Below are positions 15,868 to 25,500 of a DNA stretch of 47,572 bases, in pieces. Both the position numbers and the translations under genes were made by a program. The stretch spans positions 1-47,572 of the forward strand of contig JAEOSL010000012.1 in NCBI GenBank assembly GCA_016840385.1. Direction: 5' to 3'. The notes under the pieces are model-generated. The model worked only from the letters and a program-made list of their open reading frames with translations. It made no database searches and was not told the origin of the DNA. The DNA comes from Candidatus Thorarchaeota archaeon (lineage in GTDB: Archaea; Asgardarchaeota; Thorarchaeia; Thorarchaeales; Thorarchaeaceae). Every line of letters begins with the position of its first letter. Positions within the stretch are counted from its first letter, which is position 1.

Positions 15868-17130
15868 ATGACGAAAAAGACATACATCTGCGCCACCATC
15901 TTGGTTTCTATCGGACTTCTACTAGCTGGTATAGGGCCTGTGGTTGCAACAGATGAGCTGTGGGTGGAAACCTATGGTGGCGATGGATATCAAGAGTTCC
16001 ATGGAATGGCCGCGCTTGCTGATGGCGGATTCGCTCTAGCTGGAGGCTATCTTGAACCTGGAGAAGAATACATGGATATGTGGCTTGTAAGGACTGATTC
16101 AACAGGTGCTACAATATGGGAGGAGAAATACACAGACCCAGACCATGCTGCTGAACTGGCCTACACCATGATCGAAGTAAGCACAGGAGGCTTTCTTCTT
16201 GCAGGTCAGTCTGATGGAGGAAGATCCTGGATTGTAAGAACTGACAATGGTGGAGCTATGGCCTGGAATGTGAGCTTTGAGTTATTCGGTGGAAGTCATC
16301 CAATGTCCATTACTGAGTGCAGTGATGGCGGTTTTGCTTTTGTAGGAGGTCACTACCTAGTCAAAACTGATAGCAACGGGAATCATCTCTGGAATCGAAC
16401 TTATGAAACAGCAAGTGCCGACGAGTTTGAACGGAATGAACTAGAGGATGTCATCGAAACCAGCGTTGGCGATTTTGTCATGACTGGAAAAACTGAGACC
16501 TTGGGTGCTGGACAAGATGATCTATGGTTGCTTAAGACAGATGAAAACGGAGTCGAGCTTTGGAATAAGACTTGGGGGAGCGTCGAACGTGACTACGGGC
16601 GAGCTCTGATTGAAGTTGATTCGGGAGGATATGCCATTACAGGTATAAAGCACACAGCTGATGGTTACTTTGCATGGCTTATACGCGTCGACTCCAACGG
16701 TGATGAGAGTTGGAGCCAGACATATGTGGACCCGCTAGAGCCGACTGGCTCTTCTCAGTGTGAAGGACAAGATGTGATTGAATGTAGCGGAGGTGGATTT
16801 GCCATCTGTGGAACAACCTCCTCATTTGGTGAAGGCAATAACGACATGATTCTCATCCGGACAAATAGTAATGGTGATTATTCTTGGCATAGGACGTATG
16901 GAGGTGCTGACGAAGATTATGGCAAAGTTGTTGCAGAACTCAGCGGAGGCGGATTTGCTGTAGCTGGCGATATCCGAAGTGGTGCATTAGGCGGGTCTGA
17001 TGGGGGTATTGTTGTGTTCGAGGATTCCGCACCAGCTGGCCCATCTCCTGATATAACACTCATAATAATTGGAGCCGGAGTGGCGGTAGTTGTTGTAATC
17101 ATTCTGATAATTATAATGAAGCGTAGATAA
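15868..17130 (+). CDS. Secreted beta-propeller-like surface protein, cargo of Val array
   Basis: 420 residues with an excellent Shine-Dalgarno (AGGAGGAA, 9 nt before the ATG). A signal peptide (about 5-26) precedes seven or so repeats of about 45-55 residues with the pattern [GD]-G-G-[FY]-x-x-x-G-x-T/H followed by W-x-[IL]-[RK]-T-D-x-x-G, typical of archaeal extracellular propeller proteins. A C-terminal membrane helix (about 397-416) and KRR anchor it. It is probably exported and displayed on the cell surface; the ligand is unknown. It sits alone between stumps 15625 and 17279 and is more GC-rich than the neighbouring cargo genes. Confidence 0.75.
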   Translation: MTKKTYICATILVSIGLLLAGIGPVVATDELWVETYGGDGYQEFHGMAALADGGFALAGGYLEPGEEYMDMWLVRTDSTGATIWEEKYTDPDHAAELAYTMIEVSTGGFLLAGQSDGGRSWIVRTDNGGAMAWNVSFELFGGSHPMSITECSDGGFAFVGGHYLVKTDSNGNHLWNRTYETASADEFERNELEDVIETSVGDFVMTGKTETLGAGQDDLWLLKTDENGVELWNKTWGSVERDYGRALIEVDSGGYAITGIKHTADGYFAWLIRVDSNGDESWSQTYVDPLEPTGSSQCEGQDVIECSGGGFAICGTTSSFGEGNNDMILIRTNSNGDYSWHRTYGGADEDYGKVVAELSGGGFAVAGDIRSGALGGSDGGIVVFEDSAPAGPSPDITLIIIGAGVAVVVVIILIIIMKRR

Positions 17131-17278
17131 TCATACAGATGAAGTGAAGGAATCTGTCCTTCAAGAGGCTCAGCTTCCTTCATCTTCTTTACTTTATTAT
17201 GGCACAATTGAATAGTTTTGAAGGATAAAAAAGGTTTAAGATTTCCCGATTTAGTTGATGGCAGTAACGAGAAATGAA

Positions 17279-17309
17279 AGGTAGGCTGGACGTGATTTGA
17301 ACACGTGGC
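17279..17309 (-). repeat. tRNA 3' stump with complete T-arm
   Basis: This is the most diverged copy: acceptor CCAGCCT and a changed CCA end. It retains the whole T-arm, CACGTG-TTCAAAT-CACGT. The extra T-stem bases show that the parent tRNA had a CGTG/CACG T-stem, as in the 5' stump at 29506. Confidence 0.75.
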
Positions 17310-17321
17310 CACTATATGATT

Positions 17322-18095
17322 TCACATGTATGGTCGGTAATCTCGTCGCTTTCCAATCCAGTCACCAATGAACGCCCCGATAACTACAGATGGAATCGTA
17401 AGAAGGGGCATTCCTATCCACCAGGGAATCGACCGAAAGAATGGGGCGAAGAGGAAAACTGATGGGCCTATCAAGCACCAGAACCCTATACCACTAGCTC
17501 CAAGCATAATGAACACTGCTCTCCACATTCTCTCGGTAGCTATTGTGCGTAAATAGTAACTCATTCCGTACATTGGAATACCAACTGCAATGGCTAGAAA
17601 GAGCTGTGGGGGTGGTAGTATCCCATAACCAATAACTATGACATAAAAGATGATCATTATAGCAAAAGAAACGACTCCCATAGAAAGCCAGAAACTCCGC
17701 ACGCTTCGTTTCCACCACTGAGGTTTCTGAGGGCCGCGTGGCCAATTTTCTTTCAACAAACTGTCTATGTTTGATATTCTGCAGACTGGATTTGTTTTAG
17801 CGGAAACCTCTATGACCTTCGCACCCCGGGCGAAGTCATCATTCTCCAAAAGATCTTTCAGACTAGATACTGCCTGGTTCTTATCGAGTAGACCCTCATC
17901 AATTCCCTCAACGGAATCGACAACACAAGATTCGAGTAAAGTCATGGTCGTTCCAAATGGTCCTTCAATAAGCCCACAAGCCTCAACGGAATCCCACAGT
18001 TGTTCCGCAATGTGACTGTATCGGGTACCATCCCAAGGTTGAGCAGTCCACTTATTGACCATCTCGTACAGGGTTTGTGTAGTTATTCGATCCAT
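17322..18095 (-). CDS. Four-helix membrane protein with cytoplasmic N-domain, copy 1
   Basis: 257 residues. A soluble helical N-terminal half (about 1-125) includes TNPVCRISNIDSLL, shared with the upstream paralogue. Four membrane helices follow (about 134-156, 161-179, 192-214, 222-245), ending GKRRDYRPYM. It is about 40-50% alike to the 303-aa-frame gene at 18110 over its whole length, so a tandem duplication. It is the third gene of a minus-strand operon (18928, 18110, 17322). The family is unknown; the paired copies may form a heteromeric membrane complex. Confidence 0.6.
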   Translation of the reverse strand: MDRITTQTLYEMVNKWTAQPWDGTRYSHIAEQLWDSVEACGLIEGPFGTTMTLLESCVVDSVEGIDEGLLDKNQAVSSLKDLLENDDFARGAKVIEVSAKTNPVCRISNIDSLLKENWPRGPQKPQWWKRSVRSFWLSMGVVSFAIMIIFYVIVIGYGILPPPQLFLAIAVGIPMYGMSYYLRTIATERMWRAVFIMLGASGIGFWCLIGPSVFLFAPFFRSIPWWIGMPLLTIPSVVIGAFIGDWIGKRRDYRPYM

Positions 18096-18109
18096 TTTGC
18101 TTCACCGAT

Positions 18110-18940
18110 TTACAACATGTAGGGCATGTAGTTCCATTTCTTTCCCAGGCGATCACCCAGAATGCCACCTATCACTATACAAGATCCAAGAACAATCCAA
18201 GATACGAGTCCGGCGAAAATGCGGTATGAGATGTCGGGTGAGGGGAGAAAGACAGAGTTAAAAAATGGCACCAAGAAGACTCCATACAGAATAAAACCAC
18301 CCATTGCAAAGATGCAGGCGTGTCCCACGATCCAGATTGCTCTCATGAGTCTGGGGGGATTGAACTTGTAGAGGTAGTAGAGTAAGATACCGGACACACT
18401 GGTGATGACAAGCCAGGACAGTAGTCGACTGGGTTCCCACAATTGCAGACCAATCATCGTGATATATAACCCAAGAGCTGTTACAAAGGACACAACCATT
18501 GCGATTTTCATTCGACGAGTCCATCTAAGAGGCTCTCTGGATTGACTCTGCTGTATCATATGGTCAATGTTTGATATTCTGCACACGGGATTTGTATTAA
18601 CACAGACTTCTATGATTCTAGCACCCTCAACGAAGTCGTCATTCTCCAGGAGTTTCTTCAGGCCATCAACTGCTTGTTCTTCTGTGAGTTGACCTGCTTG
18701 TAATGCCTCCGTGGAGTCAACAATACATGACTCAAGCAGTGTTACGGACACGCCATATAGTCCTTCCATGAGATTAGAAGCATCGATTGAGTTCCACAAT
18801 TCTTCGGAAATGCGCTTGTATTGGACTCCATCCCACGATTGTTCAACCCAAGCTGTGACTATCTCATACAGTGTTCTTGTTTTGAGATATTCGTGAATTG
18901 ATGGGGAATGAACTTCCGATCCTTTTTCTATTCGATCCAT
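18110..18940 (-). CDS. Four-helix membrane protein with cytoplasmic N-domain, copy 2
   Basis: 276 residues if started at ATG 18938-18940, where MDRIEKG aligns with MDRIT of copy 1. The longer frame from 19021 overlaps the upstream gene by 94 bp and its extra 27 residues have no counterpart, so it is rejected. Its start overlaps the last 13 bp of the 159-aa gene, implying translational coupling. Layout as copy 1: a helical N-domain with TNPVCRISNIDHMI, four membrane helices and an end GKKWNYMPYML. Confidence 0.6.
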   Translation of the reverse strand: MDRIEKGSEVHSPSIHEYLKTRTLYEIVTAWVEQSWDGVQYKRISEELWNSIDASNLMEGLYGVSVTLLESCIVDSTEALQAGQLTEEQAVDGLKKLLENDDFVEGARIIEVCVNTNPVCRISNIDHMIQQSQSREPLRWTRRMKIAMVVSFVTALGLYITMIGLQLWEPSRLLSWLVITSVSGILLYYLYKFNPPRLMRAIWIVGHACIFAMGGFILYGVFLVPFFNSVFLPSPDISYRIFAGLVSWIVLGSCIVIGGILGDRLGKKWNYMPYML

Positions 18941-19407
18941 TTCAAACGTCTCATAAGTGTCATGAAAATATCTTCTAGTGCATCCGTGGCAGGCAAGTCT
19001 TTCGGTAATGGGAGCCCCCATTCAGCTGCAAGAGTGTGGAGTATCTTATTACAGACTGACTTCTCACTGCAATTCCCACAATCTCCTTCATGGCTATACC
19101 ATAACTGAGTTCCCAGAGTGAGTGAGTATACAATGTATGTTTTCGATTTGTTTGAAGGACTATGACCTACAGCAAAACCATACCTGGGACTGATATGTTG
19201 AATGCTAATCCGATTAGTCGAAGCAGTGTACAGTAAGATTTTCTCTATCCTTTCCTCGGCAATTCTCTGAGCTTTGCTTACTAATGCACGTGATACATCC
19301 AACTCTCGCGCGATTACTGACGGAGGTATCTCATTTCGTCTTCTTTGCCATATGAACTCCTGCTGCTTCGTTGGAAATTTGAAACGAATGGATTTCAATA
19401 TAGACAC
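18928..19407 (-). CDS. HTH protein with Cys-rich C-terminal domain
   Basis: 159 residues. The N-terminus is a helix-turn-helix of the TrfB/sigma-region-4 type: RRRNEIPPSVIARELDVSRA, then LVSKAQRIAE. The C-terminal half contains CGNCSEKSVC (about 113-122), a likely metal site, and ends MRRLKWIE. It is probably a DNA-binding regulator. As the first gene of a three-gene operon with two membrane paralogues, it may control them or act with them in a sensor system. It starts at ATG 19407; the sequence upstream is AT-rich and promoter-like. Confidence 0.6.
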   Translation of the reverse strand: MSILKSIRFKFPTKQQEFIWQRRRNEIPPSVIARELDVSRALVSKAQRIAEERIEKILLYTASTNRISIQHISPRYGFAVGHSPSNKSKTYIVYSLTLGTQLWYSHEGDCGNCSEKSVCNKILHTLAAEWGLPLPKDLPATDALEDIFMTLMRRLKWIE

Positions 19408-19583
19408 ACACTCTTACTAATTAACCAATTATGGTTAACATGAGTTCTTTTCCTTTTTAAATTGTTTGTTCATTTATTTGAATGAGGAATGATCTGTTGT
19501 AACTGTCACAATATCGTTCACTGTGCTTAAAGAAAAAATAGGGATTGACTGGTCTGAAATATCAGATTCTTGAAAAGGAAATG

Positions 19584-19604
19584 AATGGTGGGCCGGACGT
19601 GATT
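19584..19604 (-). repeat. tRNA 3' stump starting inside the T-loop
   Basis: AAATCACGTCCGGCCC, A, CCA. Homology to the tRNA begins after TTC, so this is the shortest copy and pins the break within the T-loop. The flank beyond CCA matches the copy at 20650 for another 16 nt. Confidence 0.85.
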
Positions 19605-19699
19605 TGTTCGGAATACAGTAAGACGATTGAAGTAGTTCTCCTAGAAACAGTTGTTCAAAGAACAGTACAATTAATGAGAATCAATTACATTTAGATTAG

Positions 19700-20629
19700 G
19701 TGGAGATATCCAGTTTGGACTCAGTTGATAGAAAACTCCTATGGGAACTCGATGCAAATTGTCGAATATCATATGAGAAATTAGGTCAAAAAATTAATCT
19801 TTCGGCGAATGCATCTAGAAAGAGATTAGAGAATCTCATTGAGGCTGGAGTGATTGTTCGATTCATGGTTATCCCTCATAACGCAGTACTCGACGCTGAG
19901 TTCATTTCCATTCTTGTGTATACAGATGGAACAGAGATTCAGGATGATCTTATTCATAGAATTGGGAATCATCCAGTTGTCCATCATGTAAGCCCATTAG
20001 TTACTACAGAAGGTGGCACCTATCATCTATTTGGTCAATACACCAGCATAGAAATGCTATCAGAACTTGGTCAGTTTTTGAAAGAATTAGATGCCGTGAC
20101 TGAAGTCAAACAATACCCAGTACTCTTTCCAAGGGGAGGAAAAATCCAGCTCACAAAAATGCAACTAAAAGTGTTAGCGTGTCTGATTGATAATCCAAGA
20201 ATGTCAATAAGTGAAATCGCTCAGTGTTCAAAATTAAATGCTCGAATGGTGCGAAGAGTGTTGGATAAACTCCAAGAGGAGCGAGCAGTAAGGTTCACTG
20301 TGAGGTGGGATATAAACGCAGGCGATAATACGTCATTTTGGATTTTGATACGTTGGAATCAGAAGAAAATGACCCATGAGGAGATCGTGAAAACGTTAGA
20401 AAGTGAGTTTCCAGAGGATTATTGGACATCCTTTGTTGTAGCAACTGAACCAATCGTATCTGGCAGATTTGTGGTTGCTAATCTTCGTAGAGCTCATCAA
20501 ATTATTGGAAAAGTCAAGGAAATGCCTTCCGTTGAATCCACTCAAAATTTTGTATGTTATTCATCATTTGATTTTCCGTGGCTTGGAGAAACCTTGCTAC
20601 AAGACATGATTTCCAGAATGGAATTATAG
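19700..20629 (+). CDS. Lrp/AsnC-type transcription regulator with two HTH units
   Basis: 309 residues. The N-terminal HTH (LDSVDRKLLWELDANCRISY then LGQKINLSANASRKRLENL) is the AsnC-type winged helix, followed by a RAM-like sensor segment (about 55-145). A second HTH follows (LKVLACLIDNPRMSISEIAQ then VRRVLDKLQEERAVRF, about 155-200) with a second sensor-like segment to the end. The tandem structure resembles AhbA/NirD-like or archaeal double-AsnC regulators. It starts at GTG 19700 in TAGGTGG. It is the only gene between stumps 19584 and 20650; no target is obvious. Confidence 0.7.
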   Translation: MEISSLDSVDRKLLWELDANCRISYEKLGQKINLSANASRKRLENLIEAGVIVRFMVIPHNAVLDAEFISILVYTDGTEIQDDLIHRIGNHPVVHHVSPLVTTEGGTYHLFGQYTSIEMLSELGQFLKELDAVTEVKQYPVLFPRGGKIQLTKMQLKVLACLIDNPRMSISEIAQCSKLNARMVRRVLDKLQEERAVRFTVRWDINAGDNTSFWILIRWNQKKMTHEEIVKTLESEFPEDYWTSFVVATEPIVSGRFVVANLRRAHQIIGKVKEMPSVESTQNFVCYSSFDFPWLGETLLQDMISRMEL

Positions 20630-20649
20630 ATTGTTGAAAAGGAAATGAA

Positions 20650-20674
20650 TGGTGGGCCGGGCGTGATTTGAACA
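20650..20674 (-). repeat. tRNA 3' stump
   Basis: GTTCAAATCACGCCCGGCCC, A, CCA, with one T-stem base changed (CACGC). Its right-hand 27 bp (20634-20660, including TTGAAAAGGAAATGAATGG) are identical to 19568-19594, so the repeated unit includes about 16 bp downstream of CCA. Confidence 0.85.
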
Positions 20675-20782
20675 TGTACGTTTCAACTCAATTCCTTTGC
20701 AATTACTGTTTACATACTATTTAATGCAAAATATATATATGATGAATTGAACTTTAGAATATCATAGTTGAGGGAATGAATA

Positions 20783-21637
20783 ATGAGATTTAGGAAACAT
20801 AGATTGGTTCTATGCTCTATAATAATATCTTTTATGCTAATAGGAATACAGTTCATTTGGATTCAAGAATTCACAGATGAACCACCAAAACCTCCCGACT
20901 TGATTTGTCCAATTCTGGGTTACAAAGATACATCACATAGTATTGATGAATCGTATCTTGAATCTTTGACAACAACAGAGTCCTCTGGTAATCGTTGGTG
21001 GGCAGGAAGTACGCCACCATGGTGGAACAGTATGAAGGCTATTGAAATTCAGACCACAATCAAAACTCCCAGTACTGGAGAATCTGGATCAGGGTGGAGA
21101 TATTATGCACTGTTATCATGCATTGATTATCCTGGGTTTAGCTACGATCAAATTGGCTTTGGAGCTTGCGATGAAAATTACTATTTGATATGGAGCTATA
21201 CTACACATGATTTCTTGGGTAGATACACATATCATACAACAGTGGGTCCGAAATTATGGAAAAACACGTATTACACATTTCAACTGATAGTTGATGATGG
21301 TGAAGTAAGCTTCAACATGTATGTCGGTGGATGGTTGGAGTACACACGAACAGTCGATACACGCGGCAATTGGTTCGAGCTCAATGATGCTCTCTGGGTT
21401 GGTTTCATTCTACGCTCATGTTTTACACTATATGAGGAAGGTCTCGTTCAGGATATTCCAGATAATGACTTGAAATTCCAAAATACTCAATACATACAAT
21501 ATGGAACCTACAGTTCTGGATACTGGGACAGTTGGGTAGAATACTATGCTTCAGTTGGAACCTTCTCTATTCCAGATGACGTGGATGTTACAATAAGTAC
21601 GACTCAACACTATGTATTCATTGATAATACACCATGA
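20783..21637 (+). CDS. Secreted protein of unknown family, cargo of Val array
   Basis: 284 residues. A hydrophobic N-terminal segment (about 8-26) follows KHR, a signal peptide or anchor. The rest is rich in Tyr and Trp with alternating beta-strand character (about 70-270), resembling LamG/concanavalin-like extracellular domains as in the protein at 1635, but it lacks a Thr-rich stalk or C-terminal anchor. It starts at ATG 20783. A strong perfect hairpin 46 bp after the stop probably ends the transcript. Confidence 0.6.
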   Translation: MRFRKHRLVLCSIIISFMLIGIQFIWIQEFTDEPPKPPDLICPILGYKDTSHSIDESYLESLTTTESSGNRWWAGSTPPWWNSMKAIEIQTTIKTPSTGESGSGWRYYALLSCIDYPGFSYDQIGFGACDENYYLIWSYTTHDFLGRYTYHTTVGPKLWKNTYYTFQLIVDDGEVSFNMYVGGWLEYTRTVDTRGNWFELNDALWVGFILRSCFTLYEEGLVQDIPDNDLKFQNTQYIQYGTYSSGYWDSWVEYYASVGTFSIPDDVDVTISTTQHYVFIDNTP

Positions 21638-21682
21638 AATAATCTGACTCTAATGAAGCTTCACATAATTTGAAAATTCTCT

Positions 21683-21710
21683 AAAGAATCCAGAATGTTC
21701 TGGATTCTTT
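21683..21710 (+). terminator. Perfect 13-bp hairpin after secreted-protein gene
   Basis: AAAGAATCCAGAA and TTCTGGATTCTTT form a perfect 13-bp inverted repeat with a 2-bp centre, followed by TTTTCTTT. Most likely a transcription terminator or 3'-end stabiliser. Confidence 0.6.
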
Positions 21711-21812
21711 CATTTTCTTTAATGCAGTAGTAACTCCTGCATACAAAATGAAACTATTCAAAAATACTAAAAACTTATGTCAATGAACGGAAATGAATAA
21801 TTGTGGTTACAT

Positions 21813-22004
21813 ATGCGCATAAGGTTGGGATCTGTTATTCTCTTAGTTCTAGGTCTGGGTGTTATTACTGCAGCTGTTATACCCGGTACGATTCTAATTC
21901 TGGAATCCACCATGATTGTAACTGGATTGTTCATGATTCTTGTATCTGTCTGTACAATGCGAATTGATGACGGAACTAAGGAAGATAATGGTGGTTCAAT
22001 TTGA
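21813..22004 (+). CDS. Small two-helix membrane protein
   Basis: 63 residues from ATG 21813. Two hydrophobic helices (about 5-24 and 30-47) are followed by a short acidic tail. There is no family; it lies in the same block as the secreted protein at 20783. Such short hydrophobic frames can be spurious, so confidence is modest. Confidence 0.4.
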   Translation: MRIRLGSVILLVLGLGVITAAVIPGTILILESTMIVTGLFMILVSVCTMRIDDGTKEDNGGSI

Positions 22005-22128
22005 GGTTTATCCTTCTTAGATAAAACCACTTCTTCTTACAATGTCTGAGGATGACTCTGGGCTTCATAACTTGGATGAAGATTTCTACCTCGAGGTTGT
22101 TGAGGTGAATTTACGAAGCAGAAATGAA

Positions 22129-22152
22129 TGGTGGGCTGGACGTGATTTGAAC
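22129..22152 (-). repeat. tRNA 3' stump nearest the intact tRNA-Val
   Basis: GTTCAAATCACGTCCAGCCC, A, CCA, with homology starting at the T-loop. Together with the 5' stump ending in TTCAA at 29506 it accounts for both halves of one tRNA, with the 7-kb HerA/LAGLIDADG segment between them. Confidence 0.85.
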
Positions 22153-22536
22153 GCAGACAATGTATAGAATTGATTACACAAAACTACTTTGATATGCTAT
22201 AAAAACTGCAAAGTGCTACCTTCTAGTATTGCAGAAATCCACCATGAGCACTCATTATTGCTAAAGACCTGCACTATTCCAAGATTTAGCTACATGAAAT
22301 CAATATCATCCTTACTTTTCAATTTCAAGTCCTATTGTTCGTTTTCTATGATTATAGATATATTATTGATACTTTTTGATAGACATTTTGTTATGTAATG
22401 AGATGATACTGATGGTAGAATCCCAAAATATCACTAGAGATCCACGATCTCGAAAGACCCTGCTCAGAAAACACCTCACTAGAGGTAACCCTGTTGACAA
22501 TAATGAAAATGAAGACACAGAAAGAGGGAATGAAAC
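22153..22536. other. AT-rich non-coding gap upstream of HerA-like gene
   Basis: No gene of convincing composition was seen. The stretch is very AT-rich (for example 22350-22395) and probably contains the promoter of the 22537-29414 operon. A 69-codon open frame at 22189 has skewed composition and no ribosome binding site. Confidence 0.5.
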
Positions 22537-25500
22537 ATGACCAATGACGAGGAGAATGAATCATCGTCTTTCTGGACAAATGCCTTTATTGCTCTCATTC
22601 TAGCTGCTATATTCACACTGATTATTTTTTCACCATTGATGCTCTTTCCTTGGTTCCCTCTTGATTGGCATATACCAACAATCATACTTGTAGGATTTGC
22701 ATTTTGGGTCGGATTTGGCATTTATATTCAGAGTAAAAACACACAATTCTCCTCTTATTCCATCATTCTGGGAATATTGATTGAGATAGGCCTGACGGTC
22801 ATAGCTGGCTCCCTCGCCCTCCTATCTATTCCAGTTCCAATCTTTGGTAATGCATTATTTGCTTCTTTAGCTGGAGCTACTGCAGTAGGTGTTTTCCTCT
22901 ACTGGCTACTATATTCAAATCGGGGAGCTGCACAGACAGGTCTAATCACCGCATCTGCAAAGTCACATACAGAACAGAAACAGTCCATCCAGAGATTATT
23001 CATGCAGAAAAAATCTGAAACAGTACTTGCGCTGGAGCTCGTTGAAGAACCCCATGACTATATCTTTTCAGAAAACGAAGAAAGAACACCCTCAAACCAT
23101 ATCGAAAGATTTTCTGGCATAGTAAGGTCTCTTTTCTCGACCCCGTATTCCATTTGTTATCAACAGATTAATTCCAAGACCCGATTCTATTTCACGACCT
23201 GGTCAAATGATGAGACTCAACTCAGTCATCAGAGGACCGTGCTACTAGATGCAATTCAGTACAGTTTACCGAAGTTCAAGTTTAGAATCTTAGAAACATT
23301 TACCGGAATTGACCTAAAGGAACATGAGAAAGGATCTGCTGCAATCATTACAGGAGTGCCGCTCTCAGTTGATGACGATTCCCAAACAAAGGACCCTCTT
23401 GAGAATACTCTTGAGAATATTGTAGGAGTATTACGAGAGCTTGAGAATGGTATCTTTCAGGTCTTTGTTGAACCTGTAAAAATGAGCAAGTCCAAACTGA
23501 AGAAACTTGAAGACCAGTATAAGAGTGAGGTAATGCGCTCAGAAACTGTCATCTCACAAGAGCGCTCTGGATTGCTTCAGAAGAATCAACAAGAATCTCG
23601 AACCTCTGTAAACATGGACGCAAAGAAGAAGGCAGATATTCTGGATCGCCAGATCAAACGGTTCTCTGAATCGAACCTGTACAAGACAACAGTCACTGCA
23701 CTTACCTGGGGTCCTGATATCACCAAGGCTGATATGGATGCACGCAGATTGGCTATAGCTCTCGTTGGCGCATTACGACCAGGTACTGATCAAGAGCAGT
23801 TTCAGGTGGAATACAAAACCAAGCGGAAAGACATTGCACAATTGATGAGAGGACTTCCAGTTGGAAAGTCCACCATTCTTACTGCTGGTGAAGTTACGAA
23901 TTATTGTAAACTAACTCGTAGAGATATTGGACTGAGTATAACCAAACGGGAGAAATTCTCTTCGGGGATGAAAGAAACTCAAGAAACAACAGAACCTAGA
24001 GAATCACAAGTACAAAAAGTGACTTCCGTAGTAGCAACTAAAGTTGATTGGATCAAACGGGTTCCAGATATCTATCTGGGTCATCCTATTGATGAGAGTG
24101 GGAAGATTCTGCCCAAGTCATATGTCACATGTGACACCAACTTCCTCAAAATGCACTGTGTAGTTATGGGGCATACACAATCTGGTAAGTCAACAACATT
24201 ACGGTCGATCTTTGGGCAGACAGTCACCTTGGGCAAGAATCCAATCATGTTCAATCCGATAAAGAGCTATGAAGCTCGTCTAATGTTGCATCTCTTCAAG
24301 GATATTCGTATCTTCACATGTGGTAGAAGTGACCTCTTCAATCTCTTATTCAACCTCTGGAATCCACCATTGAACGTTCCCCTCTCGAAATGGATAGATA
24401 GAGTGGTTCAAGCATGGACTCTCTGGTTACCCAATGACCCAGTTATCTCTATGCACTTTGAAAAAGTAGTATATGCGATGTACAAGAGGTGTCGGTGGAA
24501 TATCAAGACAAATCGTAAGGGACGACCAATTCTCATCACTGACCTTATCGAAACATTAGAAGAAGAACAGAAGAAACTCCAGTATGGCGAAGAGGTTTCA
24601 AGCAATATCTTTGGAGCTCTGGTTGAACGAATCAAGTTGATCCTGAGGAAACACAAACTAGTCAGTATATTCAACACAAAGACTGGAATTACTGTGGCAG
24701 AGCTTTTAGCTCATCCTACCATCATTGACATGGACGCTCTCTTCAAACATGATAAGACCCTCCTTATGGGAATACTAACCGCTGCAATCTGTGAGTACAA
24801 ATTGGCTAATCCTTCCGAAGAACTCACTAACGTTCTAATCCTTGATGAAGCACATTATCTTCTAGGGAAAGAAAATGCTAGTGGGGAGGCATATTCTGGA
24901 GCTCAGCTTCAAGCTATAAACGCATTCACAGAGATGCTTCGAGTAGTTGGTGGAACTGGGCTTGGTGTGATAATAGCAGATCAATCACCGACATCCCTTG
25001 TTCCAGAGGTCATGAAGATAGCTGTAAATATGATAATTCATGCACTCCCAAGTAAAGAGGATAGAGAGCTGGTCGGCAATTACACTCGATGCACGAATTC
25101 ACAAATCGATCATATTGCAGGGATGCAGCCAGGAGAGGCTGTCGTGTATCTGCAACATGAAGGCACTCCTAAGAATGTAAAGATGTTCCAACTTGACCGA
25201 TTTGTCGTGGGAGGGATATCAAAAGACCCTGTAAGCGATAAGGTAGTAGCAGAACACATGAAGAGAATAGTCAAGGACCATCCTGAGCTAGTAGATGCTG
25301 TACCAATATCTGATGAAATCGACACTCAACCAGAACCAATAAAGAACAAGTCTAAGAGCAAATCAAATACGGAGAACAAACATCCTAGGGAACTACTTCT
25401 CGAGAGATTTCCACAAAACCTTCAAGAACGAATAGCAGCAGCAGTCATACATCCAACTTTCAAGAGATTCTGGGAAGACCATCTTGAGAAGGAAGATGTT

